A stretch of 5,845 bases of DNA from Actinomycetes bacterium. GTDB taxonomy: Bacteria > Actinomycetota > Actinomycetes > S36-B12 > UBA10799. The notes below the pieces were generated by a model. That model did not search any database. It was given only the letters and a program-made list of their open reading frames with translations, and was not told the DNA's origin. Below, piece by piece: positions 1 through 5,288 of this stretch; position 1 is the stretch's first letter, and each line of letters starts with the position of its first letter. Made by a program: the position numbers and the translations under genes. The stretch covers positions 1 through 5,845 of the forward strand of contig JAKOZM010000394.1 in assembly GCA_029779995.1 (NCBI GenBank). The letters are read 5' to 3'.

Positions 1-367
1 CGCCGCGCATGGCGGGATGGTGGGCAACGTGGCCGTCCAGCGGTCCTTCGCCACGGCGCGGTCGGTGGAGTTCGACGTGCTGCTGGTGGGGTCCTTCCCG
101 GTACCCGCACCGGATGCCCTTGCGCTGCGCGACGAGAAGTCGGGCGCGGGCGACGGTCCGATGGATCCGCGCGTCGAACTCCTTGTGCAGGAAAGCTGGC
201 GACACGCCAAGGTGATCGGTGCCTGGGGTCCGGGGGCCGAGGTGCTGACGGCCGTCGGGGTGCTGGGCGGTCAGGGTGTGGTGACCGCCGACAGCGGGGT
301 GGAAACGTTCGAGCAGGTCCGTTCCCTGATGGGCGCCCACCGGGTGTGGGAACGGTTCCTGATGTAG
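1..367 (+). CDS. katE: Large-subunit (HPII-type) catalase, C-terminal end only (5' partial)
   Basis: This is the last 121 codons of a gene that begins left of the window; the first complete codon is at position 2 and the TAG stop is at 365-367. Large-subunit catalases of about 700-750 residues break hydrogen peroxide down to water and oxygen in the cytoplasm. They carry an extra C-terminal DJ-1/PfpI (class I glutamine amidotransferase-like) domain that small catalases lack. What is visible is that domain: an alternating hydrophobic segment VEFDVLLVGS, then LRDEKSGAG, DPRVELLVQESWRHAKVIGAWG, and a closing LMGAHRVWERFLM. The end matches the LMAAHRVWSR end of E. coli HPII as I remember it. The haem-binding catalase core lies outside the window, so activity cannot be judged. 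The gene converges on the quinone oxidoreductase gene with 2 bp between stop codons. An independent PfpI-like protein is possible, but the HRVW ending argues for catalase. Confidence 0.88.
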   Translation, partial: AAHGGMVGNVAVQRSFATARSVEFDVLLVGSFPVPAPDALALRDEKSGAGDGPMDPRVELLVQESWRHAKVIGAWGPGAEVLTAVGVLGGQGVVTADSGVETFEQVRSLMGAHRVWERFLM

Positions 368-369
368 GG

Positions 370-1302
370 CTACCGGACCTGCAGCAGCACTTTGCCGTGA
401 ACTCGGCGCTCGTCCAGCGCGGTCAATGCCGCCGGGGCGTCGTCGAGGTCGTGGATGGCGTCGATCACGGGGTCGACGGCATCCAGCAGGGGCAGCAGCT
501 CTTGCCACTGCTCCTGCAGGTACTCGGGCCTGGCCAGCCAGAACGCCCCCCAGCCGACGCCGACGACGCTGATGTTGTTCAGCAGCAGCCGGTTGACCTT
601 CACCGTGGGGATCTCGCCGGCGGTGAAGCCGATCACCAGCAGTTGCCCCTCGGGTGCCAGGCAGCGCAAGGAGTCGGTGAACCGGTCCCCGCCGACCGGG
701 TCCACCACCACATCGACGCGCTGGCCCACGGTCTGCCGGAACCCCTGCGCCAGCACCACCTCGTCGGCGCCGGCCCGGCGGGCCGTCTCCTGCTTGGCCT
801 CGCTGGACACCACCGCGATCACATGCGCGCCGAGCGCCTTCGCCACCTGGATGGCTGCGGTGCCGACCCCGCCGGCCGCACCATGGACCAGGACCGTCTG
901 GCCGGGGCGCAGATGCGCACGGCGTTGCAGCGCGAAGTGCACGGTGAAGTAGTTCATGGGCAGTGCGGCCGCTGCCTGCAACGCGAACGAGTCTGGCAAG
1001 CGGAAGACCATCCGCGGGTCGGCAGCAACCGTCTGCGCGAAACCTCCCAGACCGGGGAACGCGGCCACGCGGTCACCGGCCTGGAAACCGTTGCCATCGG
1101 CGCGCACCACTCCGGAGACCTCGCTGCCCGGGATGAAAGGCAGGGGAGGTTTTATCTGGTAGAGCCCGCGGGTGAGCAGGACATCGGGGAAGCTGACGCC
1201 GGCGTAGTGCACGTCGATGAGCACCGGTCCGCTGGGCTCGGGGACGTCCGCACTCGACATCGCTGCGGGACCGGACAGTTCGCTGATCTGTTGTGCCTTC
1301 AC
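370..1302 (-). CDS. Zinc-free NADPH:quinone oxidoreductase-like enzyme (MDR superfamily)
   Basis: The 310-residue product belongs to the quinone oxidoreductase branch of the medium-chain dehydrogenase/reductase superfamily. These soluble enzymes use NADPH to reduce quinones or activated double bonds; the true substrate cannot be read from sequence. The N-terminal GroES-like domain (about residues 1-115) contains AGVSFPDVLLTRGLYQ and PFIPGSEVSG. It lacks the cysteine and histidine zinc ligands of alcohol dehydrogenases. The Rossmann fold has the glycine motif HGAAGGVGTAAIQVAKALGA (residues 140-159), followed by DVVVDPVGG (197-205). The GTG start at 1300-1302 is chosen because VKAQQISELSGP aligns with the usual MKAxxIxxxGGP N-terminus and the length is normal for the family. 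The open frame runs upstream to 1560, but that part overlaps the c-di-GMP gene and is not family-like. A GTG three codons upstream (1309-1311) is an alternative start. An AGGG eight nt before the chosen start is made partly of the upstream gene's TAG stop, which suggests translational coupling. Confidence 0.92.
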   Translation of the reverse strand: MKAQQISELSGPAAMSSADVPEPSGPVLIDVHYAGVSFPDVLLTRGLYQIKPPLPFIPGSEVSGVVRADGNGFQAGDRVAAFPGLGGFAQTVAADPRMVFRLPDSFALQAAAALPMNYFTVHFALQRRAHLRPGQTVLVHGAAGGVGTAAIQVAKALGAHVIAVVSSEAKQETARRAGADEVVLAQGFRQTVGQRVDVVVDPVGGDRFTDSLRCLAPEGQLLVIGFTAGEIPTVKVNRLLLNNISVVGVGWGAFWLARPEYLQEQWQELLPLLDAVDPVIDAIHDLDDAPAALTALDERRVHGKVLLQVR

Positions 1303-1312
1303 CCTGGTCACC

Positions 1313-4288
1313 CTACGGCTGGTGGGACCGTTCGCTGTCCAGCGGATCGCTGGCCGCAGGCGTGATCGTGAAGACGCGCCCCGGGTCGAAGTCGATGGGC
1401 GGGAGCGGCCGGGAGAAGTAGTAACCCTGCACCCGATCGCAGTTGAGCTCGACCAGGCGCTGGGCCTGCTCGGCGGTCTCCACGCCCTCGGCGACGACGG
1501 CGCGGGAGGTGGCATGGGCCATGGCCAGGACCGCCCGCACGATCGCTTCGTCCCCCTCATCCACGCAGAGACCAGAGACGAACGAGCGGTCGATCTTCAC
1601 GATGTCGGCAGGCAGGTCGCGCAGCGACGCCAGGCTCGAGTAGCCGGTGCCGAAGTCGTCGATCGCCACGTGGACTCCGGTTGCCCGCAGCGAGTGCAGC
1701 ACGTCCAGGGTGGGCCCGGCGGCATCCACGACCGTGCTCTCGGTGACTTCGAGTACCAGCCGATGCGGGGGCACCTGATGGATCTGCAGCAGCGTAGCCA
1801 CAGTGGCCACAAACTCCGGATTCTCCAACTGGCGAGGTGAGACGTTGACAGCAATCTCCAGCGGCGTCTCCCGTTCGCTCCAGCGTGCGCACAGGGCCAG
1901 CGCCAGGTCGAGCACGCGCAGACCCAGCGGCACGATCAGCCCGCTCTCCTCGGCCACGGGAATGAACGCGGCGGGGGGCAGCACGGTGCCATCGAGGTCG
2001 CGCAGTCGCACCAGCGCCTCGGCGCCCGTGGTCCGTCCGGTGGCCACATCCACTACGGGTTGCGCATGCACCTCGATGCGGTTCTCGGCCAGACCCTTCA
2101 CCAAGGTCTCGCGCATGGCCACCCGCAGCTGCACCCGGCGATCCAGATCAGGGAGGTACACCTCGACACGGTCGCGGCCCAGATCCTTCGCGCGGGTCAG
2201 GGCGACGTCGGCCTGCCGCAGCAACTCCTGCGCCCCGCCGTCACCGGAACTCACGGCCACCCCGACGCTGACCTGCAGACTGTGCGTGCGGCCGTCCATC
2301 TCCAACGGCTGCCGCACGGCGTCGCGGATGCGAGCGGCCATGTCGACGGCTTCAGATTCGGTCAGAGGGCGCCCGCTGACGACTACGAACTCGTCGGCGC
2401 CCAGCCTGCCCACCGTGTCCTCCTGGCCCACCGCCGCCCGCACGCGATCGGCCATCGCGAGCAGCACGCGGTCACCGGTGTCGTGGCCGAGGCTGTCATT
2501 GAACTGCTTGAAGCCGTCGATGTCGCAACACCACAGGGCAGTTCCGCGAGGCACGTTGCCCGAGCCCACGGTGCGCGCCGCCAGGCGTTCGACCAGTGCC
2601 TGCCGGTTCAACAGGTCGGTGAGGGGATCGTGGGTCGCCCGGTGCACCAGGCCCGCCTGCGCCGCCCGGGTCGCGGTGACGTCCTCGAAGATGACCAGCG
2701 CGAACGGCTCATCGACATCGTCGGTGCCGACCACCGTCGAGGTCGCCACGACCGTGAGTTCCACTGCGTCGTGGCGGCGCAGCCTGACTTCCCCGCGCAC
2801 CGTCGTGGCCGGAGCAAGGGCACCCAAGTCCGTCGGGCTGATGTTCAGGAACCGCAGATCCCGCCCCACGATGTCGGCCGCCGGCACGCCCACGAGCGCG
2901 GCGAAGGCATCGTTTGCCTCAAGGACCTCACCGACCTCGGACCCTCGCCAGGCCAGCCGCGCCGTGGGTACCGGGGATCGCGTGAACACTTGCTGAAGCA
3001 GGGCGGTCCGCGCCCGCTCGGCGGTCCGGTCCAAGCTGACGCCTCCCACCCCGATGACGGACCCGTCGCGGTCGTAGACGGGGAACTTGCTGACGAAGTA
3101 GGAGATCCGCCGGCCCTTCACCAAGGCGCTGCTCTCGAAACGCTGCCGTTCACCACTGCTCATCACCGACACGTCTTGGGCATGGAACCGACTGGCGGCC
3201 TCGGGTGTGTGCAGGTCCTCGTCGCTGTGTCCGATCACCTCAGCCGGTGACAAGCCCAGATCGGCGGCGAAGTTCTCGTTGACCTCCGTGTAGCTGAAGC
3301 GGTCGGTCTTGGGGTCGTAACGCTTGATGAATACCTGAGTGGCCGCGCTGTCGGCGGCGCTGGACAGCAGCTGTGCGCTGCGCCGCGAGGCCGTGTCCTG
3401 GTCGCGGCTGTGGTCGGCATAGACAGCCAGCATCAGGACGCCACCGGCGAGCACCGCCATGTAGATCTGACTGGCGACGATCGCGTCGATCAGGTTCGAG
3501 CTGGTCGTCACGAACGCGCTAGCTCTATGCAGCACCCCGAGGCTGATGAAGACGCTGCTGGTGACCAGCCCCACGCTGGCCAGGGCCGGACCGAAGCGTA
3601 GACCCAACCAGCCCAGTGTCATCACCAGCAGGAACAGCGGGCTGGTGCCGGCGACGGTTTGGGCGTCCATGAAGCCGATCCCGATCAGCCAGAAGACCGA
3701 CACGGCGGTCACGACGAACAACTCGAGCTGGCGCCGGTGGCCGTGCACGACGTAGACGCCCGGTTGGTAGGCCAGCACCAATGCGCCGGTGAGCAGGATG
3801 CCCGTCACGGCGGTGAGGGTGGTCTGCGGGAGCACCGCGAAGAGGTCGTTCCCGCGACCGACGATCGTCGCATTGAGCACCGTCAGTAGCGGGACGAGCA
3901 CTCCCGATATGGCTGCCACGGCTATGAGCTTGAGGGCGTCTGCCGGGACTGCCAGGCGTCGCAGGCCGATGCGGCGTCCGATCTCGGCGAGCAGAAGCAG
4001 GATCGCCGTCATGCCGACACCCGATGCGATGGCGGTGCTGACGCCGCGGCCGGCGATCGCCCCGAAGGCCGTGACCGCGACCAGATAGGTCAGGGCCAGC
4101 CATGGCCACAGCCGGCGTGGCAGCACCAGGGCCATCCCGACTGCAAATCCGAAGCCGAGGCTGCACCCGGAGACGACAGCGGGATTACCAGGAGTGAGGT
4201 ATACCGACAGGCCGATGAAGAACAACAGCGACAAAGGAGCCAGGCGCCATTGCCGCAGCTCCCCGAAGTCGTCGATGTCGGCCCACAT
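1313..4288 (-). CDS. Membrane-bound c-di-GMP enzyme: MASE1-like, PAS-PAS, degenerate GGDEF, EAL
   Basis: The 991-residue protein is a multidomain c-di-GMP signalling enzyme. Residues about 15-292 are strongly hydrophobic, with roughly eight membrane segments and a VLPRRLWPWLALTYLVA segment typical of MASE1 sensors. Two PAS domains follow: about 315-425 (NENFAADLGLSPAEVIG, then KFPVYDRDGSVIGVGGVSLD) and about 430-545 (ANDAFAALVGVPAADIVGRD, ending VIFEDVT). The GGDEF domain (about 548-712) keeps DIDGFKQFNDSLGHDTGD (589-606), but its signature is GADEF (630-634). The RxxD inhibitory site reads GQED (621-624). The EAL domain (about 722-970) has the expected catalytic residues: E757 in EAL, N815, E847, D877-D878 in DDFGTG, K898, E934 and Q954. 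Phosphodiesterase activity is therefore well supported, while cyclase activity may be weak, biased or GTP-sensing. The ATG is preceded by AAGGGG with 5 nt spacing. It lies downstream of the hydrolase gene (90-bp gap) and 10 bp upstream of the oxidoreductase gene. Confidence 0.95.
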   Translation of the reverse strand: MWADIDDFGELRQWRLAPLSLLFFIGLSVYLTPGNPAVVSGCSLGFGFAVGMALVLPRRLWPWLALTYLVAVTAFGAIAGRGVSTAIASGVGMTAILLLLAEIGRRIGLRRLAVPADALKLIAVAAISGVLVPLLTVLNATIVGRGNDLFAVLPQTTLTAVTGILLTGALVLAYQPGVYVVHGHRRQLELFVVTAVSVFWLIGIGFMDAQTVAGTSPLFLLVMTLGWLGLRFGPALASVGLVTSSVFISLGVLHRASAFVTTSSNLIDAIVASQIYMAVLAGGVLMLAVYADHSRDQDTASRRSAQLLSSAADSAATQVFIKRYDPKTDRFSYTEVNENFAADLGLSPAEVIGHSDEDLHTPEAASRFHAQDVSVMSSGERQRFESSALVKGRRISYFVSKFPVYDRDGSVIGVGGVSLDRTAERARTALLQQVFTRSPVPTARLAWRGSEVGEVLEANDAFAALVGVPAADIVGRDLRFLNISPTDLGALAPATTVRGEVRLRRHDAVELTVVATSTVVGTDDVDEPFALVIFEDVTATRAAQAGLVHRATHDPLTDLLNRQALVERLAARTVGSGNVPRGTALWCCDIDGFKQFNDSLGHDTGDRVLLAMADRVRAAVGQEDTVGRLGADEFVVVSGRPLTESEAVDMAARIRDAVRQPLEMDGRTHSLQVSVGVAVSSGDGGAQELLRQADVALTRAKDLGRDRVEVYLPDLDRRVQLRVAMRETLVKGLAENRIEVHAQPVVDVATGRTTGAEALVRLRDLDGTVLPPAAFIPVAEESGLIVPLGLRVLDLALALCARWSERETPLEIAVNVSPRQLENPEFVATVATLLQIHQVPPHRLVLEVTESTVVDAAGPTLDVLHSLRATGVHVAIDDFGTGYSSLASLRDLPADIVKIDRSFVSGLCVDEGDEAIVRAVLAMAHATSRAVVAEGVETAEQAQRLVELNCDRVQGYYFSRPLPPIDFDPGRVFTITPAASDPLDSERSHQP

Positions 4289-4293
4289 TTTCG

Positions 4294-4299
4294 CCCCTT
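4294..4299 (-). promoter_or_regulatory. Shine-Dalgarno site of the c-di-GMP enzyme gene
   Basis: On the minus strand AAGGGG lies 5 nt before the ATG at 4286-4288. It is a good match to the anti-SD core and the clearest ribosome binding site on this strand. It supports this ATG as the start. The hydrolase and the 50-codon ORF in this window lack such a site. Confidence 0.7.
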
Positions 4300-4378
4300 C
4301 AGTCGCCTTGATCGTATTGGTCGCGGGACCCGCAAGCTCGATCGAAGGACGTCTCTGCCGACGCCACCCGAGGTCAGG

Positions 4379-4897
4379 TCATGTGAAAGATGTGTTCCAG
4401 TCCACATCCTCGGCGGCCACCACGTGGCACCGACGCCCAGGCAGTTCGTAGCGCTGCAGATTTTCGTTCTGTTCGGCAATCACGCTCGCGGCGTTGCTGC
4501 CGTCGGTCGTGTGCGCGTCACCGATCAGCGTCACGTTGTAGCCACGGTCGAGCGCGGCGTGAACCGTGTGCCGGATGCAGTAGTTCGTCTGCGCCCCGCA
4601 GACGATGAGTTCATCGGCATCTTCCAGGGTCTGGGCGAGGTCGGTCTGCTCAAAAGAACTGCGGTACCGCTTGTGGATGCGGGCTTCGTCCGGGAGCGGC
4701 CGCAACTGCGCCACGATCTGCCAGTCGGGTGTGCCTGGTCGCAGCCAGGGATCCTCGTGCTGCACCCACACGACCGGGACGGCGTGGGCACGGGCCTGGT
4801 CGACGAGGCCGGCGATGGTGGCAACCACCTCATCGCGGCGGTGGGCCGCTGCGACCACGTCGTTCTGAACATCGATCACGAGCAGGACGGTGGACAT
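4379..4897 (-). CDS. Cysteine hydrolase, isochorismatase/nicotinamidase family
   Basis: The 172-residue product has the single-domain alpha/beta fold of isochorismatase-like cysteine hydrolases, which act on small amides, carbamates or vinyl ethers (for example nicotinamide, N-carbamoyl compounds, isochorismate). The catalytic triad is visible: D9 in VLLVIDVQND, K76 in HKRYRSSFEQTDL, and C107 in VCGAQTNYCIRHTV. The Gly101-Ala102 pair sits where the family has its cis-peptide. LIGDAHTTDGS (124-134) is the usual strand after the nucleophile. The frame is open for 50 codons upstream, but the family N-terminus MSTVLLVIDVQND fixes the ATG at 4895-4897. That start has no good SD and may be leaderless. 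Substrate cannot be assigned; no nicotinamidase metal-binding motif or siderophore-pathway neighbour is seen. It starts divergently from a 50-codon ORF and could head an operon with the c-di-GMP enzyme 90 bp downstream, a link that is plausible but unproven. Confidence 0.92.
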   Translation of the reverse strand: MSTVLLVIDVQNDVVAAAHRRDEVVATIAGLVDQARAHAVPVVWVQHEDPWLRPGTPDWQIVAQLRPLPDEARIHKRYRSSFEQTDLAQTLEDADELIVCGAQTNYCIRHTVHAALDRGYNVTLIGDAHTTDGSNAASVIAEQNENLQRYELPGRRCHVVAAEDVDWNTSFT

Positions 4898-4900
4898 GCG

Positions 4901-4960
4901 TCGAGTCTCACATGCAGTCGGCCTCGCGTGGCGCACATCGCGCACGTGCTCCAGACTCGA
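4901..4960. repeat. Mirrored 8-mer (TCGAGTCT ... AGACTCGA) in the divergent promoter region
   Basis: TCGAGTCT at 4901-4908 is the exact reverse complement of AGACTCGA at 4953-4960, with 44 bp between the arms. Read in the direction of each divergent gene, the same AGACTCGA stands just before the start codon: 3 nt before the hydrolase ATG and 4 nt before the 50-codon ORF ATG. Neither start has a Shine-Dalgarno sequence. The arms could belong to the -10 regions of two leaderless promoters, or be half-sites for one regulator. Chance is not excluded for an 8-mer. Confidence 0.45.
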
Positions 4961-4964
4961 GCTT

Positions 4965-5117
4965 ATGGACCGACGGCAGCAACTGCGCGAGGTCATCGAG
5001 CGAGGCAGTCCCAGCCAGGCGGCGTATGCCCGCGAATTGGTGTGCACTGAGCGCTTCGACGACGTGGACCTGCTCTATGACGCGTACTTGAACGATCCCT
5101 ACCTGACGCGGTACTGA
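4965..5117 (+). CDS. Small hypothetical protein, 50 residues
   Basis: A 50-codon ORF starts at ATG 4965-4967 and stops with TGA at 5115-5117. I do not recognise the family. The product is highly charged and probably soluble, with no membrane segment or signal peptide. It opens with a likely helix (MDRRQQLREVIERGSPSQAA), has one cysteine (ELVCTERFDD), and ends in an aromatic, acidic tail (LLYDAYLNDPYLTRY). The balanced composition and tyrosine-rich end look more like real protein than the Arg/Pro/Ala-rich frames typical of noncoding shadows in this DNA. The frame is open back to an ATG at 4890, but that would overlap the start of the divergent hydrolase gene, so the internal ATG is preferred. 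No SD precedes it. It lies directly upstream of the leader-peptide promoter and is probably transcribed separately from the carbonic anhydrase gene. Confidence 0.55.
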   Translation: MDRRQQLREVIERGSPSQAAYARELVCTERFDDVDLLYDAYLNDPYLTRY

Positions 5118-5151
5118 CGACGGGTGCGCGGATGCCGATGATCGACATGCG

Positions 5152-5160
5152 TGTTAGGTT
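5152..5160 (+). promoter_or_regulatory. Extended -10 promoter for a leaderless leader-peptide transcript
   Basis: TGTTAGGTT at 5152-5160 fits the extended -10 pattern TGn-TAnnnT, the hexamer being TAGGTT (5155-5160). Exactly 7 nt follow before the ATG at 5168-5170, so transcription would begin at or within a base of the A of the start codon. This is the normal geometry of leaderless genes in actinobacteria. No convincing -35 box lies 16-18 bp upstream, which an extended -10 can tolerate. The call is based on spacing and motif only. Confidence 0.6.
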
Positions 5161-5167
5161 CCTGCGT

Positions 5168-5248
5168 ATGCCTCGCCAGCCGGTCTTGACCTCCCGCAGG
5201 GAGATCGACCACATGCGCGTTCACAGCTGTCGCTGTCTTCCCCTCTGA
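5168..5248 (+). CDS. Cysteine-containing leader peptide, putative attenuator of the carbonic anhydrase gene
   Basis: This 26-codon ORF was found by reading the gap before the carbonic anhydrase gene. It begins [18 protein letters not shown] and ends HSCRCLPL, with TGA at 5246-5248. The core (T)SRRxIDxxRVxSxxC resembles the short leader peptides upstream of sulfur-assimilation genes in Streptomyces and mycobacteria, where TSRRHIDLxRVxS-like cores precede cysteine codons. Leaderless cysteine-rich leader ORFs of mycobacteria are known cysteine-responsive attenuators. Here the two Cys codons (TGT at 5228-5230 and 5234-5236) are separated by one CGC Arg codon and lie 10-18 nt before the stop. An in-frame ATG at 5147 would give 33 residues (adding MRVRFLR), but the promoter geometry favours 5168. 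Expected role: a ribosome slowed at the Cys codons when cysteine is scarce changes the fold of the 37-nt spacer and exposes the downstream ribosome binding site. The peptide itself probably has no function after synthesis. Confidence 0.78.
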   Translation: MPRQPVLTSRREIDHMRVHSCRCLPL

Positions 5249-5288
5249 CGTATTCGCTCCTGCCCCGTCTTCCGAGAGGTTCGCTATG
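5212..5288 (+). promoter_or_regulatory. Possible fold hiding the carbonic anhydrase ribosome binding site
   Basis: Two nested pairings are visible. CCTCT at 5242-5246, spanning the leader's last sense codon and the T of its stop, is complementary to AGAGG at 5275-5279 in the ribosome binding site. Outside this, CATGCG at 5212-5217 can pair with CGCTATG at 5282-5288, covering the start codon, with one bulged U. A ribosome halted at the Cys codons (5228-5236) would cover the CCTCT arm and free the site. The helices are short with large loops, so the model is tentative. ACCTC at 5189-5193 is a rival anti-SD segment, and it can also join a local CTCCC-GCA-GGGAG hairpin (5191-5203). Confidence 0.3.
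5274..5279 (+). promoter_or_regulatory. Shine-Dalgarno site of the carbonic anhydrase gene
   Basis: GAGAGG lies 6 nt before the ATG at 5286-5288. It shows that the carbonic anhydrase start is translated from its own ribosome binding site and is not leaderless. It is also the element that a leader-peptide attenuator could hide. Confidence 0.75.

Noticed and set aside
9..215. 68-codon + strand frame at the left edge
   Set aside because: It is out of frame with the catalase C-terminal domain, and its Trp/Arg/Ser-rich translation is not protein-like.
346..1365. Long + strand frame of 339 codons opposite the quinone oxidoreductase gene
   Set aside because: It is the antisense of a gene with clear family motifs, and its Gln/His/Arg-rich, low-complexity translation has no recognisable domain. 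High-GC DNA commonly leaves such frames open.
1303..1560. 86-codon N-terminal extension of the quinone oxidoreductase frame
   Set aside because: It overlaps the EAL end of the c-di-GMP gene, is rich in Arg/Ser/Pro, and precedes the family's normal N-terminus (VKAQQISELSGP).
1803..3250. Two overlapping + strand frames of nearly 400 codons each
   Set aside because: Both lie opposite the PAS, GGDEF and EAL regions of the c-di-GMP enzyme. Their Arg/Ser/Thr- or His/Gln-rich translations are typical shadow frames.
4890..4964. 25-codon upstream extension of the 50-codon ORF
   Set aside because: It would overlap the start of the divergent hydrolase gene, and the extra residues look like translated intergenic DNA.
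4898..5047. 50-codon N-terminal extension of the cysteine hydrolase frame
   Set aside because: The family begins at MSTVLLVIDVQND. The extension would run through the divergent promoter region and the 50-codon ORF.
5191..5203. CTCCC-GCA-GGGAG hairpin as a transcription terminator
   Set aside because: The stem is 5 bp, no T-tract follows, and it lies inside the leader peptide frame. It is kept only as a possible part of the leader RNA fold.
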